In this document: positions 52,518 through 60,537 of the stretch, one piece after another
Layout of the letters: every line of letters starts with the position of its first letter
How positions within the stretch are numbered: position 1 is the stretch's first letter
Assembly: GCA_934486705.1 (NCBI GenBank)
Contig: CAKSQS010000004.1
Location: 1 to 64,000, forward strand
DNA from: an uncultured Eubacteriales bacterium
Lineage (GTDB): Bacteria > Bacillota > Clostridia > Oscillospirales > Acutalibacteraceae
Direction: 5' to 3'
DNA length: 64,000 nucleotides
Notes under the pieces: model-generated
Told to the model about the DNA's origin: nothing
The model's database searches: none
Seen by the model: only the letters and a program-made list of their open reading frames with translations
Position numbers and translations under genes: made by a program

Positions 52518-53321
52518 CTCCGGCTGTGCGCTCTGCGCAGGCGGCGCATCCGACTCGGGTTGATCCGGCTGCTCGGGCGCGGGACTGTCGCCCTCCTCGT
52601 CCTTTTTGGGCGGTGGTGCGCTCTCGCCCCTGAAAAGGTAATTAAAGCAGGTGCTTTGCAGCATGGAAACATAATCGTCGTCCGCTATTATAACATGGTC
52701 GAGCAGAATTACATTTACTTGCTTTAGGGTGTTATATATCATTTCGGTTACTTTAATATCGTCGCCGCTCGGCAGCGCCACCCCGCCGGGATGATTATGC
52801 GCGATAATAACGCACGCGGCTTTTCTTTTAAGCGCGGTTTCAACAACATCCCGCAGCGAAACCGAAACCTCGGATACATTGCCGCTTGAGATAATATCAA
52901 ACCCCAGCACCTTGCCCGAGGCGTTCATTGAGAGCATGGAAAATACCTCGTTATTGTAGCCGAAATATTTGCCGATAATATACTGCGACATTTCGTCAAT
53001 GGTGTTAAGAACCTTAATGTTAGAGCTTTTCTCGTTTTGATAAATTCTTGCAACGGGCAGAATAAGCTTTAAAAGCGAAACCGAAACCTCGCTTATGCCC
53101 TTTACCTTCATAAGGCTTTCAACGGGTGCGTCAAGTATTGCCGAAATCGAGCCGTAGCGCTCCAAAAGCTCGTGCGCAATCTCGTTCGTATCCTTTTGCG
53201 GGATAGAATGGAACAGAATGTATTCAATAATCTTATGCGGCGGTGTCGCCTCGTTCAAACCCATGAGCAAAAATTCTTTTCTTACCCTTTTGCGATGACC
53301 GCTGTGAATACTTTCCGCCAT
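52506..53321 (-). CDS. radC: RadC-family JAB/JAMM protein
   Basis: A 271-residue protein with the RadC helix-hairpin-helix part (about 15-110, with VKGISEVSVSLLKL) and the JAMM metalloprotease-like domain (about 115-232) carrying IIAHNHPGGVALPSGDD, the zinc motif. The role in DNA repair is disputed. The last 35 residues are an acidic proline-rich tail, unusual for the family. The chosen ATG has AAAGGAG eight bases upstream; the longer frame adds 77 non-family residues. Confidence 0.9.
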   Translation of the reverse strand: MAESIHSGHRKRVRKEFLLMGLNEATPPHKIIEYILFHSIPQKDTNEIAHELLERYGSISAILDAPVESLMKVKGISEVSVSLLKLILPVARIYQNEKSSNIKVLNTIDEMSQYIIGKYFGYNNEVFSMLSMNASGKVLGFDIISSGNVSEVSVSLRDVVETALKRKAACVIIAHNHPGGVALPSGDDIKVTEMIYNTLKQVNVILLDHVIIADDDYVSMLQSTCFNYLFRGESAPPPKKDEEGDSPAPEQPDQPESDAPPAQSAQPELPE

Positions 53322-53352
53322 TTTCGACTCTCCTTTCGCGACTTTTTTCATT

Positions 53353-53381
53353 ATTATAATACTAAAAAAGTATTTTTTCAA
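53353..53381 (-). promoter_or_regulatory. Promoter of radC
   Basis: On the minus strand TTGAAA (53376-53381), 17-base spacer, TATAAT (53353-53358), about 25 bases before the ATG at 53321. Confidence 0.8.
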
Positions 53382-53400
53382 GACTTCAAGGGGATTTTTT

Positions 53401-54372
53401 ATGAAAACTTTTACAATAACAAAAAACGATGAATCGCAGCGGCTGGACAGGTTTATAATCAAAAACTGCCCCGAGCTGCCGCAGGCACTTATGTTTAAAT
53501 ATATAAGGCTTAAAAGAATAAAGGTGAACGGCAAGCGTGCGCAGATCAACACAAGGCTTTGCGCGGGCGATACGGTAGAGGCTTACATAAATGATGAGTT
53601 TTTTGTAAACCGCAAGCCTAAATACGACTTTATGTCCGCCCCGCAAAAGCTTAATATAGTTTACGAGGATGAAAATATACTGCTTGCGGATAAGCCGCAG
53701 GGCTTGCTTGTCCACCCCGATAAAAACGAATACGGCGATACGCTTATTGCGAGGATACAGCGCTACCTTTACGAAAAAGGGGAGTACCGCCCCGATGATG
53801 AAAACAGCTTTCGCCCCGCGCTTGCCAACCGCATAGACCGCAATACGGGCGGAATAGTTATAGCCGCAAAAAATGCCGAGGCGCTGAGAATTTTGTGCGA
53901 TAAAATAAAGCTGCGCGAGCTCGAAAAGCGCTACCTTGCGGTGGTTCACGGCACGCCCGAGAAAAAGGAGGCTACCCTCGGCGGATTTCTTGAAAAAAAC
54001 GCCGAGCAAAATAAGGTGTACCTTAAAAGCCGAAAGACCGATTCCGCGCTTACCGTAAAGACCCGCTACCGCGTAATAGCGAGTAAAAACGGGCTTTCTC
54101 TTTTGGATATTGACCTGCTTACCGGCAGAACCCACCAAATAAGGGCGCATATGGCGTCTATCGGTCACCCGCTTTTGGGCGACGGAAAATACGGCAAGCT
54201 TGCCAAGGATAAAAAAGAGGGCTTTTCACGCCAGGCGCTTTACTCCTACCGCCTTAAATTCACCTTTGCAACCGACGGCGGAATACTCAACTACCTTAAC
54301 GGCAGGGAATTTCGCGTTAAAGAGGTATGGTTTGCCGATAAGCTTTTCCCGGGATATGAAAAAATGCTTTGA
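53401..54372 (+). CDS. RluA-family pseudouridine synthase
   Basis: A 323-residue RNA-modifying enzyme. An N-terminal S4 RNA-binding domain (about 15-75) is followed by the catalytic domain with the aspartate motif NRIDRNTGGIVIAAKN and LLTGRTHQIRAHMASIGHPLLGD. It converts uridine to pseudouridine in rRNA or tRNA. AAGGGGA precedes the ATG. The gene ends eight bases before a MITE-like element. Which RNA position is modified cannot be told. Confidence 0.92.
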   Translation: MKTFTITKNDESQRLDRFIIKNCPELPQALMFKYIRLKRIKVNGKRAQINTRLCAGDTVEAYINDEFFVNRKPKYDFMSAPQKLNIVYEDENILLADKPQGLLVHPDKNEYGDTLIARIQRYLYEKGEYRPDDENSFRPALANRIDRNTGGIVIAAKNAEALRILCDKIKLRELEKRYLAVVHGTPEKKEATLGGFLEKNAEQNKVYLKSRKTDSALTVKTRYRVIASKNGLSLLDIDLLTGRTHQIRAHMASIGHPLLGDGKYGKLAKDKKEGFSRQALYSYRLKFTFATDGGILNYLNGREFRVKEVWFADKLFPGYEKML

Positions 54373-54380
54373 ATTATGAA

Positions 54381-54653
54381 TAGACAATACAATCAGGGTA
54401 CAATGCTTCCCATAGCGGAAAATTTGTCCGATTATATTGTCTCATCATTTGAAATACGGCAGTATTCCTGCATTCCTCGACTTCATAAACGAAAAAATTT
54501 TCTCGCTATGGGTCGAAGATTTTGTAAGAAAACGGCGCTGCTTAGCGGCGCGACGCACAACCGAGGAATACCGGCGTATTGTGAGCGGAGGGGGCGTTGC
54601 CGATAACTGCGACGTTTCTTCAAAAAAGCATTGTACTCTGATTGTATTGTCTA
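54381..54653. mobile_element. MITE-like element with 28-base terminal inverted repeats
   Basis: The ends TAGACAATACAATCAGGG... (54381-54408) and ...TGATTGTATTGTCTA (54626-54653) are inverted copies over 28 bases with one mismatch. The element is 273 bases and has no full transposase. A short frame from the left end reads NRQYNQGTMLPIAENLSDYI, which looks like the start of an IS1182-type transposase. TA at both outer ends could be a target duplication. It separates the rluA gene from its terminator. Confidence 0.75.
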
Positions 54654-54657
54654 CCAA

Positions 54658-54699
54658 TAAAAAGGAAGCCGATTTTGCAAATTAAGGGCTTCCTTTTTT
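54658..54699 (+). terminator. Terminator downstream of rluA and the MITE
   Basis: GGAAGCC and GGCTTCC pair around a 17-base loop, with AAAAA before and TTTTTT after. Transcripts from rluA would have to cross the MITE to reach it. Confidence 0.75.
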
Positions 54700-54706
54700 A
54701 TTTTTT

Positions 54707-54733
54707 AAAATACCTTGACATTTAAGGTATTTT
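54707..54733. promoter_or_regulatory. Operator of the PadR operon
   Basis: AAAATACCTT and AAGGTATTTT form a perfect 10-base inverted repeat with a 7-base spacer that spans the -35 element. Its form fits a PadR dimer site, so autorepression is likely. Confidence 0.75.
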
Positions 54734-54743
54734 GAGTTATTAT
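54715..54743 (+). promoter_or_regulatory. Promoter of the PadR operon
   Basis: TTGACA (54715-54720), 17-base spacer, TATTAT (54738-54743). Confidence 0.85.
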
Positions 54744-54774
54744 ATACATAGTAAATTAAAAGTGAGATGAAAAT

Positions 54775-55119
54775 ATGTCTATCGCAAGCGATATAATAAG
54801 GGAGCATACCGACACGATAATACTCTCGGCGCTGCTGCTGCGCGACAGCTACGGTTACGAAATAAACAAGAAAATAAAGTCGGCGTCAGGCGGAAGATAC
54901 GAGCTTAACGAGGCAACCCTATACACCGCGTTCAAACGCCTGGAGGACAGCGGCTGCATAAACTCCTACTGGGGAGCCGAGGGCTCGGGCGCGCGGAGAA
55001 AGTATTATCACATAACGCCCGTCGGCACGGATAAATGCCGCTCGCTTATTGCGGAGTGGGAAACGGCGAAAAAAATTATCGACCTACTTATTGAAACGGA
55101 GGAACAGGGAAATGAATGA
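54775..55119 (+). CDS. PadR-family regulator
   Basis: A 114-residue winged-helix repressor. The landmarks are ILSALLLRDSYGYEINKKI and ELNEATLYTAFKRLEDSG, with GARRKYYHITPVGTDK in the wing. It is the first gene of a three-gene operon and overlaps the next gene by eight bases. PadR regulators respond to small lipophilic molecules or envelope stress. The operator over its own promoter implies autoregulation. Confidence 0.9.
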   Translation: MSIASDIIREHTDTIILSALLLRDSYGYEINKKIKSASGGRYELNEATLYTAFKRLEDSGCINSYWGAEGSGARRKYYHITPVGTDKCRSLIAEWETAKKIIDLLIETEEQGNE

Positions 55120-55774
55120 GAAATTGCGCGAGCATATAGAGGAGCTTTTTAAAAACGCCCCGCAAACCCGCCAAGCGGTGGAAATTAAAGAGGAGATACT
55201 GCAAAACACCATAGACCGCTATAACGATTTAAAGGCGGAGGGCAAAAGCGACGACGCGGCGTATAACATAGCCGTTGCGGGAATAGGCGATGTAAGCCAC
55301 CTTATCGACAGTATGATAGCCCCGGTAGCGTCCTCGGGCTACACCCGCGAGGAAATACGGAAAAACCAAAATAAACGCTCGGTGCTTTTATCGGTTGCAA
55401 TAGCGCTTTACATTCTTTGCGTTGTGCCGGTTATTATTTGCGACGAAACAGGCGCAAACGAGGTTTACGGTATTGTTTCAATGTTTGTTGCGGCTGCGAT
55501 TGCTACGGCGCTTATTATTTACCGTAGCGGAATGAAGCTTGAATATACCCCTGCCGACGATACCGTGGTTGAGGACTTTAAGCAGTGGAATCGCGAAAAG
55601 AACGAAAATAAATCGCTTATGAGCGCGGTAAACGGCGCAGTGTGGGCGCTTACGCTGACCTTATATTTCGTAATCAGCTTTTTAACCGGGGCTTGGTATA
55701 TAAGCTGGCTTATTTTCATAATCGGCGGGGCGGTCTCCAATATAATAAAAGCGGTTTTTGATTTAAAGAAATGA
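55112..55774 (+). CDS. HAAS-domain (permease prefix) membrane protein
   Basis: A 220-residue protein with a helical cytosolic N-terminal domain of about 85 residues (LREHIEELFKNAPQTRQA..., NDLKAEGKSDDAAYNIAVAG) matching the HAAS/permease prefix domain family, then about four membrane segments. Such proteins occur with PadR regulators and DUF4097 proteins, where they are thought to receive or transmit a membrane signal. ATG at 55112 has GGAGGAACAGG upstream. Function unknown. Confidence 0.78.
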   Translation: MNEKLREHIEELFKNAPQTRQAVEIKEEILQNTIDRYNDLKAEGKSDDAAYNIAVAGIGDVSHLIDSMIAPVASSGYTREEIRKNQNKRSVLLSVAIALYILCVVPVIICDETGANEVYGIVSMFVAAAIATALIIYRSGMKLEYTPADDTVVEDFKQWNREKNENKSLMSAVNGAVWALTLTLYFVISFLTGAWYISWLIFIIGGAVSNIIKAVFDLKK

Positions 55775-55784
55775 GGTGCGGATA

Positions 55785-56681
55785 ATGAAAAGAAACGCAA
55801 TCGCAAGAATAGTGATATGGTCGCTTGTAGTGCTTTTATTGACATCTATACTGATAATGGGAATAAACAGCTCTCCGTCCTCGTTTTTTTCGGGGAATTG
55901 GTCGTTCGGCGTTACGGGAATATCCTATAAAAACGCCGCCCTTTACAATGTGGGCGGCGGCGCGGTAAACGATGAATTTTACGGCGTTGAAATTGAATGG
56001 ATAAACGGCAAAATAGAAATTGAGGGGTACGACGGCGACAGAACGGATATAAGCGAAACCGAAACAAGCAATGACTCGTACAAATTACGCTGGCGCGTAG
56101 AAGACGGCGTTTTGAAAATTCACCCCGCAGCGGCAGGTATGCGCTACGGCTTTAAAAAAGCGCCGAAAAAGACCCTGACTCTTAAAATTCCCGTTTCCGC
56201 CGCAGATAAGCTGAAATTTATCTCTACCGATTCAACCTCCGCCGAGATAGAAATTAACAGAATTACCGTAAGCAATAAAATAGAGCTCGACACCGTAAGC
56301 GGCGACGCAACGCTCAGAAACGTGAAAGCCGAAAAGCTTGATATTGAAACGGTAAGCGGAGATGTAAGAGCCGACGGAGAATTTACAGAGCTTGAAACCG
56401 ACAGCGTTTCTGGCGATGTGTCGGTCACCACCGCCGTGCCCCTTAAAAAGTTTGACGGTCAAAGCACAAGCGGAAATATTGCGCTTGCCTTACCGCAGGA
56501 AAGCGGCTTTACGCTTGAAGCGGATACCGTAAGCGGGGATATAAGCTGCCAATTGCCCACCGTTTCCGAAAGCAGAAACCGCCGCGTTTGCGGCGACGGC
56601 TCCGGCGAGTTTAAAACCGATACGGTAAGCGGCGACGTTATTATTACAGACGGCGACTTTTTCAAAAAGAGTTTATCATAA
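55785..56681 (+). CDS. DUF4097 beta-repeat protein
   Basis: A 298-residue protein with one N-terminal membrane segment (about 8-28) and an extracellular right-handed beta-repeat domain. The repeats show LDTVSGDATLRNV, IETVSGDVRADG, TDSVSGDVSVTT and ADTVSGDISCQL at about 20-residue spacing, the mark of DUF4097. A role as an adhesin-like or anchoring element of the PadR system is inference. ATG at 55785 has GAGGTG upstream; a GTG nine bases earlier lies inside it. Confidence 0.85.
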   Translation: MKRNAIARIVIWSLVVLLLTSILIMGINSSPSSFFSGNWSFGVTGISYKNAALYNVGGGAVNDEFYGVEIEWINGKIEIEGYDGDRTDISETETSNDSYKLRWRVEDGVLKIHPAAAGMRYGFKKAPKKTLTLKIPVSAADKLKFISTDSTSAEIEINRITVSNKIELDTVSGDATLRNVKAEKLDIETVSGDVRADGEFTELETDSVSGDVSVTTAVPLKKFDGQSTSGNIALALPQESGFTLEADTVSGDISCQLPTVSESRNRRVCGDGSGEFKTDTVSGDVIITDGDFFKKSLS

Positions 56682-56694
56682 ACCCGCTCGTAAA

Positions 56695-56740
56695 AAAATC
56701 CTCTTTTGTTTCGGATATACCGAAACAAAAGAGGATTTTT
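56695..56740. terminator. Bidirectional terminator after the DUF4097 gene
   Basis: AAAATCCTCTTTTGTTTCGG pairs with CCGAAACAAAAGAGGATTTT around ATATA, a perfect 20-base stem between convergent genes. Confidence 0.9.
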
Positions 56741-56753
56741 GCATTTAATATAT

Positions 56754-57068
56754 TTATTTGCTCGCTGCCTCGCGGTCGGCAATTTCATCCAGCTTTTTGT
56801 TTCTGAAATAGAGAGCTACGTCAATTGAAATTTCAATAAAGTTAAGCACATAGAAGAAAAAGCTTAAATAGAATATAAAGCCCGAGCTGCCGCCCGCAAC
56901 CTGTATAATCTTTCTCGCAATTCCGCAGGCGTAGCCTATAAGCAAAAACACCTCAAAGAAAAGGCTTTTGCCCTTTGCGGTGCGGGAAATTATGGATTTA
57001 CGAATGGAAATAGGCCACGAAAGCCCAAAGCAGAATATAGTAAGCGCCTCAAGTAAATCGGTAATCAT
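56754..57068 (-). CDS. Small membrane protein resembling a PQ-loop/SemiSWEET unit
   Basis: A 104-residue protein with three hydrophobic segments. The phrase FCFGLSWPISIRKSIISRTAKGKS after the first helix resembles a PQ-loop, the motif of SWEET, SemiSWEET and related transporters; the proline is followed by I instead of Q. Length fits a three-helix SemiSWEET-like unit that would work as a dimer. The cytosolic tail is charged. It might carry a sugar or amino acid, but the resemblance is modest. Confidence 0.55.
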   Translation of the reverse strand: MITDLLEALTIFCFGLSWPISIRKSIISRTAKGKSLFFEVFLLIGYACGIARKIIQVAGGSSGFIFYLSFFFYVLNFIEISIDVALYFRNKKLDEIADREAASK

Positions 57069-57085
57069 TTTTAAACCCCTTAATA

Positions 57086-57111
57086 ATCCGAGCCCCTTTC
57101 GGGGTTCGGAT
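57086..57111. terminator. Terminator-like hairpin after the reductase operon
   Basis: ATCCGAgCCCC-ttt-c-GGGGtTCGGAT forms an almost perfect stem in the 57-base gap between the reductase end and the small membrane gene. Its T-run lies on the plus-strand side, so termination of the minus-strand operon is less certain. Confidence 0.55.
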
Positions 57112-57125
57112 CTTTTATTTTTATA

Positions 57126-58724
57126 TTATTTTTGCCTTCTGTAATCGGGTAGGAGCTTGGGCGATACGGCGTCGGTCTTAATTCCCGCCGCCTCGCGCTC
57201 GGCGTCAAATTTGTTAATGTGTTCAAGGGTCAGCTTGCCCACCTTAACATCCTTTGATTTTGCCGCCGCGTTTTTGCCCGCAGTTCTGCCGAATACGATT
57301 ATATCAAGCAGAGAGTTACCCATAAGGCGGTTTCTGCCGTGTATTCCGCCTACAGCCTCGCCCGCAACGTACAGGTTTTCAACGCAGGTGCTCATACCCG
57401 TAACGTTAATGTCAATACCGCCGTTTTGGTAGTGAAGTGTCGGGTATACGAGTATAGGCTCTTTGCGAATATCAATACCGTAGCTTGCGAACATACGCAT
57501 CATAGCGGGTATTCTCTTTTCAATAGTGCCCTCGCCGCCGATTTTTTCAATCATCGGGGTATCAAGCCAAACCGCCTTGCCGCTGCCTGTATCTACGCCC
57601 TCGTCGCGGTCGGAGCATTCTCTTATAATAGATGCCGCCGCAACATCGCGCGTTTCAAGCGGGTGCATAAATACCTTACCGTCGCGGTTTACAAGCTTAG
57701 CGCCCAAGGAACGCACCTTTTCGGTAACAAGCGCGCCGAAAATCTGCTGCGGGAAAGCCGCGCCCGTGGGGTGGTACTGCAATGTATCGGCATACAAAAG
57801 CTTTGAGCCAACACGGTAAGCTAACACCAGTCCGTCCGCCGTAGCGCCGTAGTGGTTAGAGGTCGGGAAGCCTTGGTAATGCATTCTGCCCGCACCGCCC
57901 GTTGCAATAATAACGGTCTTGGCGCGCGCCACCATAAGCTCCTTTGTTTCCATATTCATAAGCACAGCGCCTGCGGCGTTGCCGTTTTCATCAAGAATAA
58001 GCTCAATAGCCGAGGTAAAGTCCACAACGGGAATACCGCGGTTTAAAACCTCATCGCGCAAGGTGCGCATAATTTCAGCGCCCGAATAATCCTTTGCGGC
58101 GTGCATACGCTTTCTCGAAGTACCGCCGCCGTGGGTGGTAACCATTGTGCCGTCGGGTGTTTTATCAAATTCAACGCCCAATTCATTAAGCCACTTAATA
58201 GCCTCGGGTGCGTCGCACACAAGCTTTGAAAGCAGTTCGCGCTTTGCTGCGAAATGGCCGCCGCCGAATGCGTCTACAAAGTGTATAGCAGGTGAATCGT
58301 TCGGTTTATCAGCCGCCTGAATACCGCCCTCAGCCATCATTGTGTTGGCGTCGCCTATGCGCAGCTTGGTAACTATCATAGTCTTAGCGCCGGCGTTATC
58401 CGCCTCAATTGCAGCAGACGCGCCCGCGCCGCCGCCGCCGATGATAAGCACGTCAACATCATATGTAACGTTGTTTAAATCAACGTCGTCCGCCTTAATG
58501 CGGCTGTGCGCCTCAAGCATTTCGCAAAGCTCGTGCGGCACTTGCTCGCCCTTGTTCGGGCCTATTTTAAGGGTGGAAAATTCGCTCTTTTTATAGTCGG
58601 GGTGGTAAGCCGCCAAAAGCGCGTCCTTTTCGTCCGCGGTCATACGGCGCGGCTCTAATGCAATGTTATCTTCTCTTGCGGCTTCAACCGCCTTTAAAGA
58701 TTTTTCAAACTCTTTTGAATACAT
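57126..58724 (-). CDS. Fumarate-reductase-like flavoprotein subunit
   Basis: A 532-residue FAD enzyme of the succinate dehydrogenase/fumarate reductase flavoprotein family. FAD is bound by VDVLIIGGGGAGASAAIEA (about 89-107). Active-site landmarks are MVTTHGGGTSRKRMHAAKD, QYHPTGAAFPQQIFG, SIIRECSDRDEG with the catalytic arginine, and GEAVGGIHGRNRLMGNSLLD. An APS reductase alpha or aspartate oxidase is less likely, as the HPTG context and iron-sulfur partner fit Frd/Sdh. It is the last gene of the operon, 15 bases after the Fe-S subunit, with AAGGAGG. No membrane anchor gene is present, so the enzyme is probably soluble. Natural substrate may be fumarate or another enoate. Confidence 0.85.
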   Translation of the reverse strand: MYSKEFEKSLKAVEAAREDNIALEPRRMTADEKDALLAAYHPDYKKSEFSTLKIGPNKGEQVPHELCEMLEAHSRIKADDVDLNNVTYDVDVLIIGGGGAGASAAIEADNAGAKTMIVTKLRIGDANTMMAEGGIQAADKPNDSPAIHFVDAFGGGHFAAKRELLSKLVCDAPEAIKWLNELGVEFDKTPDGTMVTTHGGGTSRKRMHAAKDYSGAEIMRTLRDEVLNRGIPVVDFTSAIELILDENGNAAGAVLMNMETKELMVARAKTVIIATGGAGRMHYQGFPTSNHYGATADGLVLAYRVGSKLLYADTLQYHPTGAAFPQQIFGALVTEKVRSLGAKLVNRDGKVFMHPLETRDVAAASIIRECSDRDEGVDTGSGKAVWLDTPMIEKIGGEGTIEKRIPAMMRMFASYGIDIRKEPILVYPTLHYQNGGIDINVTGMSTCVENLYVAGEAVGGIHGRNRLMGNSLLDIIVFGRTAGKNAAAKSKDVKVGKLTLEHINKFDAEREAAGIKTDAVSPKLLPDYRRQK

Positions 58725-58739
58725 AATCTGCGCGCCTCC

Positions 58740-59414
58740 TTATTTCTCAATTTCGCGGTTGTTGTAAAGCTCTTTAAGCTCTTCAACAGGCTTGCCCATA
58801 AGCGATTCTATAATCTCGGTAAACGCGCCCTCTTTAATTTCCTCAACGCGTTTTTCTAAGTGCTCTGACTTCGGCTCTATATACTTGCCGTTAAGTCTGC
58901 GCGCAAGCATTGCAACCTGCGGGTGAGAAATACCTGCGGGGCAGCGGGAAGAGCACACGCCGCACATAACGCAGTCAAACGATTCCTCTGCGCACTTATC
59001 AAACTCGCCGCGCTGCGCGTACGCTATGTACTGCATAACGTTAAGCGACTGTGTGCAGCTTTTTGTGCAGGCGTTGCAGCCTACGCAGGCGTAAATTTCG
59101 GGGTAAAGCTGCATCATAATCTGCTCGGTGGGTTTTATCTTTTCAATATCGTAAACCTGTTTTACCAGCGGGAAGAAGGGCAGAGTTGCAACATACATAT
59201 TGTTTTCAACCTTGGTCTGGCAGGCAAGGCAGGTTTTAAGCTCGCGGTCGCCCTTTATGCGGTAGATTGTGGCGCATGCGCCGCAAAAGCCGTTGCGGCA
59301 GCCGCAGCCGCGTACTAACTGATAGCCCGCGTATTCCATTGCGCGCATTATTGTAAGGTTATCCGGCACGCTGTATTTCTTGCCGAACAGGTAAACATCA
59401 ACCATAGTATCCAT
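58740..59414 (-). CDS. Fumarate-reductase-like iron-sulfur subunit
   Basis: A 224-residue protein. The N-terminal plant-type [2Fe-2S] domain has C37, C39, C44, C47 with C62/C65 in RGCGCRNGFCGAC and TCLAC. The C-terminal part has two 4Fe-4S patterns: C110, C113, C116, C120 and C148, C151, C154, C158. It has no CCG domain, unlike TfrB of methanogens. It should pass electrons to the flavoprotein. ATG at 59414 has AAAGGAGG upstream; the longer frame reading into the upstream repeat is rejected. It is separated from the Flx genes by a 273-base repeat. Confidence 0.88.
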   Translation of the reverse strand: MDTMVDVYLFGKKYSVPDNLTIMRAMEYAGYQLVRGCGCRNGFCGACATIYRIKGDRELKTCLACQTKVENNMYVATLPFFPLVKQVYDIEKIKPTEQIMMQLYPEIYACVGCNACTKSCTQSLNVMQYIAYAQRGEFDKCAEESFDCVMCGVCSSRCPAGISHPQVAMLARRLNGKYIEPKSEHLEKRVEEIKEGAFTEIIESLMGKPVEELKELYNNREIEK

Positions 59415-59430
59415 TTGTTTTCCTCCTTTA

Positions 59431-59703
59431 GACAAGCGATAATAATCCGAATACGTTTTTTGTGTGCGGATTTTTCGCATTGCTGTGTTGTAATACTTGT
59501 TAATCCGTCAGGATTAACTGCGTTTTATGCCTTGCACTGCATAAAAATCAGCTACACAAAAAATCTTCGACCTAAAATGAGCGTATTTTCGTGTGGATTT
59601 TTATGCGGAGGAGGCATTAAGGCTTATCGCCTTAAAACGACGACAAATGAAAATACACCGAAAAGCCGCCATTTAAGGCGTATTCGGGTTATTATCACTT
59701 GTC
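59431..59703. mobile_element. Intergenic element with 25-base terminal inverted repeats inside the operon
   Basis: The ends GACAAGCGATAATAATCC... (59431-59455) and ...GGTTATTATCACTTGTC (59679-59703) are inverted copies over 25 bases with two mismatches. The element is 273 bases and fills the gap exactly, from just after the FlxA-like stop codon to just before the Fe-S gene ribosome site. Internal hairpins include GTTAATCCTGACGGATTAAC. No coding potential for a transposase was seen. It is unrelated in sequence to the element at 54381. Confidence 0.7.
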
Positions 59704-60537
59704 TTAATACTCGTCGGGCAGCTCGTCTATTTCGTCAAAGCGGAAAACGGGTCCGTCCTTGCAGACGTATTTTGCGCCTATGTTGCAGCGGCCGCATTTG
59801 CCTATGCCGCACTTCATTCTAAGCTCCATTGTGGTGTAAACCTGGGTCTTATCAAAGCCCAGCTCCTGAAGCCCCGCAAGGGTAAATTTAATCATTATAG
59901 GCGGTCCGCAAAGCACTGCTATCTTATCGGTCGTAAAGCCTAATTCCTTAACGTAATTCGGAACAAAGCCCACGTGACCGTCCCATTCGGGCTGCTCGCG
60001 GTCGATAGTAAGGTGAACGTTTACGCCGGTATCCTTTGCCCATTCATCGATTATTTCCTTGTAGTCAACAAGGTCCTGCATACTGCGCGAGCCGTAAACA
60101 ATATCAATCTTACCGTAGCGGTCGCGGTAGTGACGGCAGTAGTTAATAACCGAGCGCAAGGGTGCAAGACCTATACCGCCTGCAACGAAAAGCAGGTCGT
60201 GACCCACAAATTCGGTATCAACGGGGAAAGGTCTGCCGTAAGGCCCGCGAATGGTTATTTCCTGCCCTACCTCCATAGAGTGCAGCCACTCTGTAACGCA
60301 GCCGCATTTCTTTATGGAAAACTCCATAAACTCGGTGTTTGTGGGGGAAGATGTAATTGAGAACATAGCCTCGCCCACGCCGGGAATGGAAAGCATGGCG
60401 CACTGTCCGGGCATATGCTCGAAAGCCTTTTTGCCGTCGGGTGTTACAACGCGGAAGGTCTTAACGTCGGGAGTGTCTATCCTAATATCGGTAACAACGC
60501 CGATTTTCGGAATAAGCGGTTCTTTAATATCAGCCAT
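59704..60537 (-). CDS. FAD/NAD(P)-binding oxidoreductase (FlxA/AsrB-like)
   Basis: A 277-residue ferredoxin-reductase-like protein. The FAD domain (about 10-105) includes GQCAMLSIPG and RGPYGRPFPV; the NAD domain shows LLFVAGGIGLAPLRSVI and VLCGPPIMI. A C-terminal [2Fe-2S] site uses C243, C248, C251 and C259 in MKCGIGKCGRCNIGAKYVC. The layout matches AsrB of sulfite reductase and the NADH subunit FlxA. The neighbouring Hdr/Mvh genes favour Flx. It should oxidise NADH and feed the complex. It overlaps the preceding gene by eight bases. Confidence 0.88.
   Translation of the reverse strand: MADIKEPLIPKIGVVTDIRIDTPDVKTFRVVTPDGKKAFEHMPGQCAMLSIPGVGEAMFSITSSPTNTEFMEFSIKKCGCVTEWLHSMEVGQEITIRGPYGRPFPVDTEFVGHDLLFVAGGIGLAPLRSVINYCRHYRDRYGKIDIVYGSRSMQDLVDYKEIIDEWAKDTGVNVHLTIDREQPEWDGHVGFVPNYVKELGFTTDKIAVLCGPPIMIKFTLAGLQELGFDKTQVYTTMELRMKCGIGKCGRCNIGAKYVCKDGPVFRFDEIDELPDEY

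Noticed and set aside
53322..53552. N-terminal 77-residue extension of RadC
   Set aside because: The extension overlaps the divergent rluA start and the radC promoter, is not family-like, and the shorter ATG has a strong ribosome site.
54381..54653. Complete IS transposase gene
   Set aside because: The element is only 273 bases and frames are short; only the first residues resemble a transposase start.
59431..59703. N-terminal extension of the Fe-S subunit or a small gene within the gap
   Set aside because: Translated frames there show no domain, and the region has inverted ends and hairpins typical of a repeat; the Fe-S gene has its own AAAGGAGG-ATG start.
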